This document shows, piece by piece, positions 25,270 through 35,151 of a stretch of 64,000 bases of DNA (position 1 is the stretch's first letter; the number at the start of each line of letters is the position of its first letter). The DNA comes from Aphrocallistes beatrix (Eukaryota; Porifera; Hexactinellida; Sceptrulophora; Aphrocallistidae): positions 4,991,857 to 5,055,856 of the forward strand of contig OY725493.1 of assembly GCA_963281255.1 (NCBI GenBank). The letters are read 5' to 3'. The notes under the pieces were generated by a model. The model was not told the origin of the DNA, ran no database searches, and worked only from the letters and a program-made list of their open reading frames with translations. The position numbers and the translations under genes are program-made.

Positions 25270-28200
25270 ATGCCCAGTAAGATCCGAGTAAGGCATGGTC
25301 GACATGCGAAAAGGAAGAAGTGGCCGAAAGGTCACGCTTGTGAATCGAACCCAACCACGCGAAAATTCCGAGACGAAGCGAAATCAGGTTTATCTCTCCC
25401 AGACTCTGACGGCAATGAGAGGCAAGTGAAGTCTTCATTCGCCGACTTCAAGATGACAGGAGAGCGCGAAGACAGCGAAGACGATATTGCATGCGAGATA
25501 GAGAATTTGAGTTTGTCTGGAGTCACAAACTTGACTACTTTCTCTCAATGCACCAACACGAGTTTCACGAATTTGGAGAACCTCTGGAATTCTCGGATGG
25601 AGTCGCATCAAGATATCTGTGCCGTGCTGGCGGCAGTTACTCAGGTGATCAAGTCGAAAGGAGGCAGCGAGTCTGATACCGACTATTTCGCTGCTCTAAG
25701 CGCTGCGCTCGAATCTGCAGACAACATCACCACTGCAACTTCTGTCGCGTTCCTACTTAGCATTATAATAAGCAAAGTCCCTGATGCTGTTCTTCAATCT
25801 CAGTACTCACATCTCACCAAGCTCATATCTGCGAAATTTGACATGTTTGAGACGAACGAAGATGGGACGTCTTTAACGCGTTCCCTATTAGCCTGTCTCT
25901 CGACTCTTCTCTCCAAACAACCTCTAGATTCTTGGCAGGAAACTTTCACTCAAAACATGTTCTATCGTATTCTCCAGCAAACTATCTCTAACAAACCTAA
26001 AGTGAGGAAGATCGCGCATCACGGGATGACAGTGTTGACTGAGAACGCATTGGTTAATATTCGGGATGAGGCAGGTGCTAAAAGTCGCGAACCAATCGTA
26101 CCCCATCCCATTTGGAAGATATCATCACAGTTTTTCCAGGAAATATTCCAAAAACACACTCGGAAAGATCAAATCAAGAATATTTTCCATCTGTTGAACC
26201 TGCTCAAGTTCATCCTCCATTTATTTCCTTCTCAACAGCTCAAACACTTGTGTGAATGCGTTCTCAAATGCTCCACTTCTAAGAACCGTCACCTCCACTC
26301 CCTCTCAATCAGAATCCTACAGACAATGTTCATGCACGCACCTCACACCTCATGTCTAACATGGCAGTTGAACAGTCAGATAATACTAGCCCTCTACGAG
26401 ATTTACCCAAAGCCCCATGAAATAGACTTGATAGAACCGTGGCTAGGTTCGGTCCAATACGGACTCACTCATCTTGCTGACACGAACCCAGCAGAATCAC
26501 AGGCGAAGACTACTGGCTTGTTTGCAGTGTGCTTCGAGTATTTGAGGTTTTGCCATTCAACTGTGCTATTCAATCGGATTGTTAATACGTTACAAATCGT
26601 AATGGAGAAATGCTTCATCGAACACAAAGATATTCTAAAAAAATCACTCTCGGACACTTCTTCATTTGTGATTCAGATAATAGACGCGATCCAATCTACT
26701 CTGATCTCACGCAACCCAGATTCAATCCCGCACATCTTGGAGATACAAGCCACAGCGTTCAGAATATTCGATAGAGAGTCGAGTGAGATGATAAAATCGA
26801 ATGTGCAATTCTTGGCAGTCACTGTCAAGAACTGGCCGGAAATAGCAAACCACTCAGCAGATCTAGAACATGCTCTCGCAGTGGCAGTAGAGGTGGTGGG
26901 TGTTGAGAAATTTCTTGAATTTGTACCCCTGAAACTAACTGAAGATCCACCAGACCTCAGCAACAGCTGGGTGTTACCATTTCTTAAGAGTTGTGTTAAG
27001 AATGAAGAGATCGGATACTTCAAGTCACATTTCATTCCAATGGCAACTGAGATACGCCGCAAAGCTACCCAGTTTGCTGAAGAAGGAGATGAATTAAAGG
27101 CAAAGATTTGTGAAACCCTGGAGAGCCAAATTTGGGATTTACTTCCCGCCTTTTTCAAGACCGCAGTTCAAGTGCCCACAGACTTCCCAACAGTTGCTCG
27201 TCTCCTCGGAACGATGTTACAAGAACGCGTTGACCTAAGGAACAATATAGCCACAGCTTTAAGGCAGCTGATAGAACACCATGTTGATGATGATCTGGCT
27301 ATAGACTGCATTAGAAAGTACTGCAAGAACTACCTTCCCATTCTCTTCAACCTTTACGTCGAATGCGATGCCAAGCACCACAACAAGACTATAGTGCTCG
27401 GCTGTTTGAGTAGTTTCATTAAAGTTTCGTCTCCTGACCTAGTTGACCAGTACTTCAATAAAATCGGGACAATGTTGAACTCCAATGATACGGATGAGAC
27501 TAAGAAACCAGTTTTGCTTGATTTAGGAGCTTGCATGCTACCTTATATCAACTCCTCTCAGCTTGGTCTCACTCTAAAGCAGACAGAGCACTATTTGACT
27601 ACGGAGAACCAATCTCTGCAGAAGAAAGGGTATCTGGCGCTAGAACGAATGCTGAACCTGAGTAAGGAGGAGCATGTGCAGTTCATGGAAAGCAATATAA
27701 AGAGGATCAAAAGCATTCTGCTAAGTTCTGTCTCTAAACTGAACCCAAACAGCAAGAAATATCGTCTCAAATGCTTATTTTCAGTATTGAACATGACAGA
27801 ATGCAAAGATAATGCCTTCATAACTGCAATCCTGCCAGAAGTGATAGTAAGTATGAAAGCGATTAATGTCGAGCTGCGAAACATCTCGTATAACATCCTC
27901 CTCCTCATCGGTAAGTTCGCTCTTGAGATGGGAGAAAATAAACACAAGATTCTAGAAAGTTTCATTGACAAGATTTCAGCTGGGTTGGAGGGAGGTACAG
28001 AACACATGCAATCCTGTACTATCCTCTGCCTTGGAAAGCTAGTACATGAATTCCGTTTCAGTCTATCAAACGAGAGTGTCGAGAAGTTGTTAAGAGCAGT
28101 GTATGTGTTCTCTGAGTCTACTACAAGGCAAATCATCAAATACTGTCTCTACTTCCTCAATGTCGTCGTCTCTGTCATGAACATCGGGTTTGTAATGGAA

Positions 28201-29112
28201 CATTTGAATACTCTAGTCACCCGTATGATAAAATGGAATAAGAACGCTAACAACCAATTTCTAGTCAAGGTCAAAGTGATTACGGAGAAAATGCTCAGAA
28301 AGGTGGACTTGGAGCATGTGAGTGAAGCGTTTCCGAACTCACATAAGAATCTTTTGAGGAGTGTTAGGAAGTCAGCTGACAAGAGGAAGCGAGAAAAAGA
28401 TGCGAAGAGAGAAAGGCGATTCGAAGATTCTATTGAGGAGACAGATTCAACTACAGTCGTTAGTAAAGGATTGGTTCCAGCGGGATTCGACGAGTTGATG
28501 CTGTCAGATGAAGAGATTGAGAGGGATAGCAAGTCACACAAGACACAAAGTGTGAAGAGTAAAGGAAAACAAAAGAAAAAGTCTCGAATGTGGATCGATG
28601 AGAATGAAACTGGAGATCCAATTGACTTACTTGATCCGAATTCTTCAAGTAAAATCTTAACAGTCAATCCTAGGAAGAGAAAGGAGAGCAGGAGCGAATA
28701 CGGTATGGAGGAGATGTTCAGTTTTAATGAAGAAGGAAAGCTCGTGGTGAGTGATGAGAGGAGAGGCCGTAGAGAATCTGGGAATGATTCTGAACCAGAG
28801 AGTGTAGAAACCGAAATGCAATCAACCACAACAGCAGGAGTTAGCTCTAACACCAGTAGGAAATCCTTCGTCAAGAAACCAAGAAGAAATAAGTCTATAG
28901 CGGATGGAAGGGAGTACAAGTCGCAGAAGGCAGGGGGAGATATGAAGAGAAGGAATAGACCGGATCCATATGCCTATCTCCCACTGAATAAAGGTCAGCT
29001 GAGGATTAAGAGGAAGCAGAAGAAGCTACAAGGCAGCCTCAAAGCCATTCTTAAAAAGGCCGGCAAAGGATCAGCACATGGAAAGAAAGTTCGTTACTTC
29101 AAAACGAAGTAG
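25270..29112 (+). CDS. RRP12: RRP12 ribosomal RNA processing HEAT-repeat protein
   Basis: Nucleolar export and assembly factor for pre-40S and pre-60S ribosomes. 1280 residues in one exon, about the vertebrate length (1297). The ATG at 25270 starts MPSKIRVRHGRHAKRKKW..HACESNPTTRKFRDEA, which aligns with the conserved RRP12 N-terminus; upstream in-frame codons lack an ATG. HEAT/ARM-like helices fill the centre (EICAVLAAVT-type region as DICAVLAAVTQVIKSKGG, then ENLPIL-type YLPILFNLYV). The basic C-terminus ends RPDPYAYLPLNKGQLRIKRK, a family signature. It shares a short divergent promoter with GON4L (98 bp between ATGs). Confidence 0.95.
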   Translation: MPSKIRVRHGRHAKRKKWPKGHACESNPTTRKFRDEAKSGLSLPDSDGNERQVKSSFADFKMTGEREDSEDDIACEIENLSLSGVTNLTTFSQCTNTSFTNLENLWNSRMESHQDICAVLAAVTQVIKSKGGSESDTDYFAALSAALESADNITTATSVAFLLSIIISKVPDAVLQSQYSHLTKLISAKFDMFETNEDGTSLTRSLLACLSTLLSKQPLDSWQETFTQNMFYRILQQTISNKPKVRKIAHHGMTVLTENALVNIRDEAGAKSREPIVPHPIWKISSQFFQEIFQKHTRKDQIKNIFHLLNLLKFILHLFPSQQLKHLCECVLKCSTSKNRHLHSLSIRILQTMFMHAPHTSCLTWQLNSQIILALYEIYPKPHEIDLIEPWLGSVQYGLTHLADTNPAESQAKTTGLFAVCFEYLRFCHSTVLFNRIVNTLQIVMEKCFIEHKDILKKSLSDTSSFVIQIIDAIQSTLISRNPDSIPHILEIQATAFRIFDRESSEMIKSNVQFLAVTVKNWPEIANHSADLEHALAVAVEVVGVEKFLEFVPLKLTEDPPDLSNSWVLPFLKSCVKNEEIGYFKSHFIPMATEIRRKATQFAEEGDELKAKICETLESQIWDLLPAFFKTAVQVPTDFPTVARLLGTMLQERVDLRNNIATALRQLIEHHVDDDLAIDCIRKYCKNYLPILFNLYVECDAKHHNKTIVLGCLSSFIKVSSPDLVDQYFNKIGTMLNSNDTDETKKPVLLDLGACMLPYINSSQLGLTLKQTEHYLTTENQSLQKKGYLALERMLNLSKEEHVQFMESNIKRIKSILLSSVSKLNPNSKKYRLKCLFSVLNMTECKDNAFITAILPEVIVSMKAINVELRNISYNILLLIGKFALEMGENKHKILESFIDKISAGLEGGTEHMQSCTILCLGKLVHEFRFSLSNESVEKLLRAVYVFSESTTRQIIKYCLYFLNVVVSVMNIGFVMEHLNTLVTRMIKWNKNANNQFLVKVKVITEKMLRKVDLEHVSEAFPNSHKNLLRSVRKSADKRKREKDAKRERRFEDSIEETDSTTVVSKGLVPAGFDELMLSDEEIERDSKSHKTQSVKSKGKQKKKSRMWIDENETGDPIDLLDPNSSSKILTVNPRKRKESRSEYGMEEMFSFNEEGKLVVSDERRGRRESGNDSEPESVETEMQSTTTAGVSSNTSRKSFVKKPRRNKSIADGREYKSQKAGGDMKRRNRPDPYAYLPLNKGQLRIKRKQKKLQGSLKAILKKAGKGSAHGKKVRYFKTK

Positions 29113-29290
29113 CGTAGTCTCCTTGTAATGTAGATTGTATTAGAGATTATACTGCCATAGATCGTATGTACGAGTATTTAAAAATTTTTTGAGAAAGGTT
29201 AATTTCCAATAAATGCTCTCACTGTAATTCTATCATTAGAAAGCGAATAGCATGTTCTACTCCGAATTTCAGTCAAATATAAATAAATAT
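29113..29290. other. RRP12 3' flank
   Basis: AATAAA at 29208-29213 is the likely RRP12 poly(A) signal. The rest up to the MITE is AT-rich. Confidence 0.5.
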
Positions 29291-29495
29291 CATACATGCC
29301 AACTTGAGCCATGATAAAAGCGGGACGGGCGGTGAATTTCGCGGGACATGGCGGGACTAAATAGGAAGATATTATACATGGAATCCAAAAAGCGGGACAT
29401 AATGGGGAATTTCATGTAAAACGAGACACTCATTAGCCCAATAGAAGAGTGAAAAAAATCGGGATATCCCGCCAAAAATCCGTTTGGCATGTATG
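29291..29495. mobile_element. 205-bp MITE with 12-bp TIRs
   Basis: CATACATGCCAA at the left end and TTGGCATGTATG at the right end are perfect inverted repeats, and both sides are flanked by the same 6 bases, AAATAT, consistent with a target-site duplication. The interior is GC-richer than its surroundings and carries GCGGGAC four times. There is no coding capacity. It is a non-autonomous DNA transposon of undetermined superfamily. Perfect ends and target duplication suggest a fairly recent insertion. Confidence 0.85.
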
Positions 29496-29642
29496 AAATA
29501 TAAATCAGATATATAACTATACATTAAGTATTGTGTACATCATCTCAGACAAAATATCAATAAGGTCTATAATGTATATTTTCTAACATCGTCACAACAC
29601 GTACGAATGTCGACTATCAAAACCTAACTCGTAAACTAACAG

Positions 29643-30008
29643 CTATCCTTCATCGGAGAATGAAATACTCGAATAGTCTGAGTACCTGTCTTGCAGCAGA
29701 GACACCGTTTTCTGGTGATCAGCTGGTCCGTAACTCACTGAATAGCCATACACTCGAATCGTCTTCTTCTCCGGAGCATGCTCGATCCACCCTCCTCCCT
29801 TACACGAACACTCGTACCCTGCTAGCCTCAACTCGTCATTAACTTTACCGAATATATCCGCGTGGTACTCTCCCCAATTGTATCCCCGTACAATCTGCCT
29901 TGGTTCTGTTTCTGTTTTATGCTGAATTTCAATCAGTATATACTTATAGTTCCCTTTATCATCTATGTCAACACTTGGTATGATAGGGAGACTGCCGCCG
30001 CTAGCCAT
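29643..30008 (-). CDS. PHPT1: 14 kDa phosphohistidine phosphatase, copy 1
   Basis: Janus/PHPT1-family enzyme that removes phosphate from phosphohistidine in proteins such as ion channels and ATP-citrate lyase; cytosolic. 121 residues against 125 in human. Visible: SVDIDDKGNYKYILI, IVRGYNWGEYHADIFGKV with the catalytic His at position 49, GYECSCKGGGWIEH and VYGYSVSYGPADH. All family core residues seem present, so it is likely active. A paralog on the same strand starts 548 bp upstream. Confidence 0.93.
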   Translation of the reverse strand: MASGGSLPIIPSVDIDDKGNYKYILIEIQHKTETEPRQIVRGYNWGEYHADIFGKVNDELRLAGYECSCKGGGWIEHAPEKKTIRVYGYSVSYGPADHQKTVSLLQDRYSDYSSISFSDEG

Positions 30009-30187
30009 ATATAAAACTCTAATGAGCGCAAGAGTGAGTTAGTTAGAAGTGTATCTATGTAACCATTAAGAAAATTATAATCACACCTGGTTCCAATCTA
30101 AAATAATAAACTTAGATTAAAACAAAATAAATGTTTTTCTTAACAAAATACGTAAGTGATACTGGTGGGATATGTCGTCGTAAACTC

Positions 30188-30556
30188 CTAATAGCCTTCG
30201 TTAGAAAAGGAAATACTGACGTAGTCGGGGTATTTCTCCTGGAGTAGAGAGACTGTACACGAGTGGTTGGCTCTCCCATAACACCAAGAATGGCCATAAA
30301 CAAAAATTTTCTTCTCCTTTGGATTGTGCTGGATTCTCCCACCCCCCACGCACTTGCAATCATAACCTGCAGCTTTTAACTCCTTTTCTAGTTTATCAAA
30401 AATTCCTGCATGAAACGTTGCCCATTTATACCCACGCACGATGAACCTCGACTTTTTCTCTGATTTATTCTTGAGTTTAATCAGGATATACTTGAATTTG
30501 CCTTCGTCGTCGATGTCAACACTTGGAATTGCAACAGGTGAGCATTTGATGGCCAT
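30188..30556 (-). CDS. Phosphohistidine phosphatase paralog, copy 2
   Basis: Tandem paralog of the gene at 29643, 122 residues from the ATG at 30556; an in-frame upstream TTG is ignored. It keeps SVDIDDEGKFKYILI, IVRGYKW and GYDCKCVGGGRIQH, and His49, but the catalytic segment reads ATFHAGIFDKL where PHPT1 has EYHADI, and the C-terminal YGYSMAYGPA region reads YGHSWCYGRA. The histidine nucleophile/base is retained, so activity is possible but substrate choice may have changed. A TATA-like TATTTATAG lies about 85 bp upstream on this strand. Confidence 0.88.
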   Translation of the reverse strand: MAIKCSPVAIPSVDIDDEGKFKYILIKLKNKSEKKSRFIVRGYKWATFHAGIFDKLEKELKAAGYDCKCVGGGRIQHNPKEKKIFVYGHSWCYGRANHSCTVSLLQEKYPDYVSISFSNEGY

Positions 30557-30787
30557 AGAATTGGATAGGTTCTTCAATATTTGATTGATGTTTCCAAGGT
30601 GATGAAGTGTCAAATAAAAAATGCTTACACGCATATAATTAGCTATAAATAGGTGAAAAATACAATTTGATTATGCACAGAGAGGAAGGATAATTTGTTA
30701 ATATCAATTGCCAAGTTCTGGAAGTGATTATTGTTGTGAGTTTGGAGCTATAAATACAAAAATTGTGCTCTGTACTCATTTAGCTTG

Positions 30788-31738
30788 ATGAACCAATCGT
30801 ATGGTTTGGATTCGGTGTATCCTTCCTTACAAGGGATATCATTTGGCTACGAAGAGCACCAAATAGTCAACTCTCATCACCACCCTAGCATAGACCCCGA
30901 GACTGGATGCATTTACATACTCGATGACGTATCTTGCAATGCGAAGATCTTTTCTTTCAAGATATTCGACCAAGATTTAAAATTCGTCAGTTCATTTGAT
31001 ATACCAAAAGAGCTCCATACTACAATTGAAGATAAGGGCTGGGCGAGTTTTGGTGTGAGTCGTGATTTCATTTACTTTCTAAACCGCACGAAACTTTGTA
31101 TTGTTGGAAAAAAGGATTTTAACACAATCACCCATACAACAGTTAGCAAGCGAAATGACTCCTGGCATGGGATATACGTAGGAGACTATGATAACATTTG
31201 TCTCCATAGACAAAAACGTATCAGCGATGAAACAGAAAGATTGGACTTGTTAATATTCGCTGACTACGTCTACTCGATAAGACGCGATACTCACGATGAA
31301 AACTTCATGACTTTGGTATCAATGACTCGCAATAGCGTACTCTTAAAATTAAAACCATATTATGAGCCTTATTTTACCTTGTTAGAAATATCTCATGATG
31401 GAAAAGATATTTGCTCGATCAATTTCGAAGAGCTGAATGATAGCCTCTGCATGTCAATCGGGAGTACCTATATATTGCTGCTAACAACAGAATGTGTACT
31501 GACTGTATTCAGTCGTGATGGAAAGAAAAGAAGTGGAATGTTCCTGGAGTATCTACAGACTGAAGATATAGAGAAAATACATTACATGATGGAGTATGAT
31601 GAGAAAACCAATGCTCTATTTCTTTATAGCCCGTTCACACTTTCACACCTATTCGTTAAGTTTCACCTAACTGACGTTGAACAGCTTGGGTCGCAATTCC
31701 CTCATTCCAATGTACTGGACACACACATCATTCATTAG
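30788..31738 (+). CDS. Divergent beta-propeller-like protein, unknown function
   Basis: 316 residues in one exon from the ATG at 30788. No clear family. Repeated short beta-rich units such as SIDPETGCIYILDD and RDFIYFLNRTKLCIV resemble degenerate NHL/SMP-type propeller blades, and the length fits a single six-bladed propeller. There is no signal peptide or membrane segment. It has low similarity in style to the NHL-only gene at 38368 and the TRIM-NHL propeller at 21997, so it could be a diverged relative. Sits divergently next to the PHPT1 paralog. Confidence 0.6.
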   Translation: MNQSYGLDSVYPSLQGISFGYEEHQIVNSHHHPSIDPETGCIYILDDVSCNAKIFSFKIFDQDLKFVSSFDIPKELHTTIEDKGWASFGVSRDFIYFLNRTKLCIVGKKDFNTITHTTVSKRNDSWHGIYVGDYDNICLHRQKRISDETERLDLLIFADYVYSIRRDTHDENFMTLVSMTRNSVLLKLKPYYEPYFTLLEISHDGKDICSINFEELNDSLCMSIGSTYILLLTTECVLTVFSRDGKKRSGMFLEYLQTEDIEKIHYMMEYDEKTNALFLYSPFTLSHLFVKFHLTDVEQLGSQFPHSNVLDTHIIH

Positions 31739-31948
31739 GATGACAGAAACAACGAAAATGTAGATGTCCAAGAATTACTATATATCTCGAATGAATCAAA
31801 GCAACATTTTATTTTCTCTATACCAAACGAATTGATCGAAAATATACTAACACAACTAATTAACAAAGTATTTGATGAGAGAATTTCAACAAATTTTTAG
31901 ATTTTTTTAGATTCGGGAGCTAATATACATTAACAATAATCCATTCAA

Positions 31949-32449
31949 TTAATCAGGTCCGAATAGTTTATTCAAATGCCGGCCTATTGCTTTTGGGTCT
32001 CCTTTAATGTAAGGTTTTAGTTTGGAGAAATCCATCGTCTCTAGCGTTTCTTTCAAGCTGCTGCAGATTGTATATAATAGATACCCTTCTTTGCCCAGGT
32101 GACTTGCTAACTCGAGTTGATGATTCCCCATCAGTTTCTCATTAACGACCACTAATAACGGTTTCCCTGCGTGCAAACTTTCGAAGATGCTCCCTGCCCC
32201 TGCATGACTGATGACCAAACTAGCATTTTGTATGTCAGAAGCGATTGAATCTTTCAAAGAATAGTATTCAATTTGAATCCCCTTGATTCTCTTATCCACA
32301 TCGGGTTTGTACTCTCCCTTTCCAATTTGCATAAGAATTCGAGTGTACCCTCTTCTTAACAAGACCTCTAAGACATCTGGTTGTGAGAGTGTTTCGATGA
32401 GTAGCTCAAACTTAGTAGTCCCCACAGTAACGAATACATATGATTCCAT
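31949..32449 (-). CDS. ALG13: UDP-GlcNAc transferase subunit ALG13
   Basis: Catalytic, cytosolic half of the ALG13/ALG14 enzyme that adds the second GlcNAc to dolichol-PP-GlcNAc on the ER membrane in N-glycan assembly. 166 residues, one exon, the size of the short human isoform (165). It begins MESYVFVTVGTTKFELLI and carries SLVISHAGAGSIFESLHAGKPLLVVVN, the GT28-type UDP-GlcNAc site, then LMGNHQLELA. No OTU or Tudor domain is attached, unlike the long vertebrate isoform. Its membrane partner ALG14 is not in the window. Confidence 0.95.
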   Translation of the reverse strand: MESYVFVTVGTTKFELLIETLSQPDVLEVLLRRGYTRILMQIGKGEYKPDVDKRIKGIQIEYYSLKDSIASDIQNASLVISHAGAGSIFESLHAGKPLLVVVNEKLMGNHQLELASHLGKEGYLLYTICSSLKETLETMDFSKLKPYIKGDPKAIGRHLNKLFGPD

Positions 32450-32694
32450 CCTGTTATTTCCTTATGGCACTTCCTGAAGAGTGTAGATATGGCTACGGTT
32501 ATAATAATGGAAAATTAGAATAATACATTCACATTTTGAAAGTAAGCATTCTTTGAATAGACAATTAGACTTTTCTCATACAACTAGGCATTTATATTTC
32601 CTGCCACTAGAATAATATCACTTAGCAAGGAAGCAACTCACGTGGCAGTAACCACTAGACATAATTATTTAAATATTTTGTTGCAAAGCATTTG

Positions 32695-33147
32695 TTAAAT
32701 GGGAGATAATTTATTGGCTCCAGTTTCTAAAATCGACATGCACTCTTTCAAACTTTGTGCATTATGAAAATTCTCCGTAGAAGGAGCTGCTTCTTTATTA
32801 GATGCGAGAGCCTCATAAAATATGCTCCTTATTTGGGATGGTTCTTCAGCTAATTGAACTTCTATAGATATTTGATCTAAAGTTCTGCTTATTAGCCCAG
32901 TATTGCATCGAAAACATACATTTTCGCTTGAAACTTCCCCTAGTCCCAATGCATTATTAGTCCATTTAAGTCCTTCTACCTTGGAGACTGGATTGATAAG
33001 ATTAAACCCAAGCTGAACGCCAATATTCTTTACCTTGAAATTGACTTGTTCGATCGCGGATTGGTATCCTTCCCTATACCCCATGTTATGAAGCTTTTGA
33101 TCGGTTAATACCTGAGTGTTTTGTACAATATCTAACTCTTCTGTCAT
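32695..33147 (-). CDS. YAE1-domain-like protein
   Basis: 150 residues in one exon. Residues 20-60 (HNMGYREGYQSAIEQ and IGVQLGFNLI) resemble the GxxxG-spaced helical motif of YAE1, the adaptor that with LTO1 brings the iron-sulfur assembly machinery to ABCE1/Rli1 for ribosome recycling. The match is short, and the expected second part of the motif (GFNQGY) is only approximate. The remainder is unfamiliar; FRCNTG has two Cys with four-base spacing typical of nothing I know. It lies 245 bp upstream of ALG13 on the same strand and 126 bp downstream of the 7TM gene. Alternative: an unrelated small helical protein. Confidence 0.5.
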   Translation of the reverse strand: MTEELDIVQNTQVLTDQKLHNMGYREGYQSAIEQVNFKVKNIGVQLGFNLINPVSKVEGLKWTNNALGLGEVSSENVCFRCNTGLISRTLDQISIEVQLAEEPSQIRSIFYEALASNKEAAPSTENFHNAQSLKECMSILETGANKLSPI

Positions 33148-33273
33148 ACTATAGATAGCTCTAATGAATTAACAAAGTGTAAATAGGATTTAAAAGACCT
33201 CATTTTTTTAAACAATACAAGGGGGCAATTTAGAGGAATACATTATACTTTACAAACAAAATAATTCAAAAAG

Positions 33274-34502
33274 TTAATACATTTCTTTGTCATTAGCTTC
33301 TAGGATGGGAGTAATCAGCTCAGTTCGACAGGAGTATGAATAGATATTCTTTTTGAAACAACATCGACAACACAGTTTGATAACTATCGGCATGAAATGT
33401 ACTCCACAGAGCAATAATAGTAACACGTTCCCCACACACAGGGTAATGTTTTGCATTATATGGATCACTTGATTCACGTATTCAGCAGTTTCAACATTGA
33501 CAATCATGCCTAGTGGTACGCTGAAACCATATACATGACGAAGGAAGGTTGGAAAATAGAAAGCAATTGTAAAAGATGTTTCTGCATGTACCCATAGAAT
33601 AATCGCAAGAAGATAGAAAAAGATGAAAACTAAACCAATTTTCGACGTGAGAGAAAACCGTTTGAAATCTCTGTATGATTTTGCCACCAAGTGGGAATTA
33701 GGACAATCACGACAAACATCGAAATGTTTCAATTTCAGAGACTGACGTAAGTTTTTTACAGCTTTGACAAGCATATAATATTCGCAAAACAAAAATATGA
33801 GAGAAATTAACAATTCCAATACCAGGGTTTGTCTGAAAATTCCTAATATTAAAAGGAAAATTACTTTAATGAGGAAGTTTTTAATCCAAACTTTGAAATT
33901 TGAAATCTCCTTTCGCTCGATATAAATATTATTCAAAACGACTGAGAGAGATCGAAGAGAAAAAAGAAAACCCAGTAACAGTATACTAGCAAAGGAGTAG
34001 ATTGCTCGACTACCATAGTCATTTTTAGCATACAATTGTCTAAACAATGGATCTGTATAAACTTTTGATATGGGTGTCGTGGAGTTCAAAGTAACCTCTT
34101 GGAATCGAATTAAGGATCTGATGTTTCCAACAGCATTCGGAAGAGAAATCCCAATACCGATCATGAACTCCAGAACGCATATCACTATCATTAAGGTATA
34201 TTTGAGTCGTGCTATTGTATACTTGCGCTGTAAGTCTGTTTTCTCATCTAACGACATATCCATCGAGATATTTGTGAATGATTTTTTTCTTTCATTAATC
34301 TTTGGATTAAACAAACGATAAATATGCTACATACGCCTCCAACCTCGATTACAGTGGCCAGTAGATTAATAGAGTTGAGGAAGTCAAGTAAACGAGAGTT
34401 AATAATAAAGGATTCCTGGGAGAAGAAGGTCATTGTCTTAGCTGTAAGAATAGGATTGAAACAATACTTAGTAGTGATATTTTGTAATGCATTCATACGC
34501 AT
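33274..34502 (-). CDS. Seven-transmembrane protein of unknown family, interrupted frame
   Basis: Paralog of the divergent gene at 35152. The first 190 bases (ATG at 34502 or 34496) encode the N-terminus and TM1 (INLLATVIEVGGVCSIFIVCLI); the rest, TM2 to TM7 and tail, continues in the -1 frame from about 34317 (open after a stop at 34328-34326). TM2 YTLMIVICVLEFMIGIG, TM6 IGLVFIFFYLLAIILW and TM7 ITLCVGNVLLLLLCGVHF are clear. Both paralogs share R-x-ELIT near the C-terminus. The frame change near GTTTGTTTAA is either a one-base deletion, a sequencing error or a 35-bp intron (gtatgt...ccaaag), which would be much shorter than every other intron here and would cut TM1. Not a recognised GPCR class. 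Confidence 0.6.
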
Positions 34503-34517
34503 ATATATACTGGTCAA

Positions 34518-35151
34518 TTATTATGTAGATTTGTCCATGCCACAAGAATATTGATTACTAGCAAAAAAAGGTCATCTTAGCAATGATTTTTCCAGATAGT
34601 TGCAATAAACCAAACTAATACCCTGACACTCTTGGATTTATCTAATCTTTACATGAATGCTGATGCTCGAAGGAGGAAGTGGCACAATCATTTCAGCATA
34701 GACGACACATTATTTCGTGTTATGTAAATCAATTACATAGATAGGTTGGATACGCATGCATACTAAAAGTCACAACTAATATAAATGACTCACACATCTC
34801 AATAATGAACTGTGTGGAATATTTCCCCTCAACATGCTAATAACTATACCCAATGCTTAGACCTCTTAGAATATCATTTAAAGTTCCGAGGGATTAGGCC
34901 CAGTATTACTATTCTAACGTAATATATATTCTATTGTATTGTTTAAGGGTGCCAGGTTCTGGGAAAAGTGCTTATTCATCAGATTTAGAAATGGCCTATA
35001 ATCTTTTCGATATCCTGTGGAAAGTAATTTCTTCCAATGGAACATGATCATATATTTCTACACGTTATTAATAAAACATTCCGTCAGATGTCCAAACAGT
35101 ATATAAGAACGATTACTTTGAAGTTGTAAATAACTTTCACACCGCTTTAAA
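34518..35151. promoter_or_regulatory. Divergent promoter of the 7TM pair
   Basis: 634 bp between two head-to-head 7TM genes. A TATA box (TATATAAG, 35100-35107) lies 45 bp upstream of the plus-strand ATG. Nothing else recognised. Confidence 0.5.
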
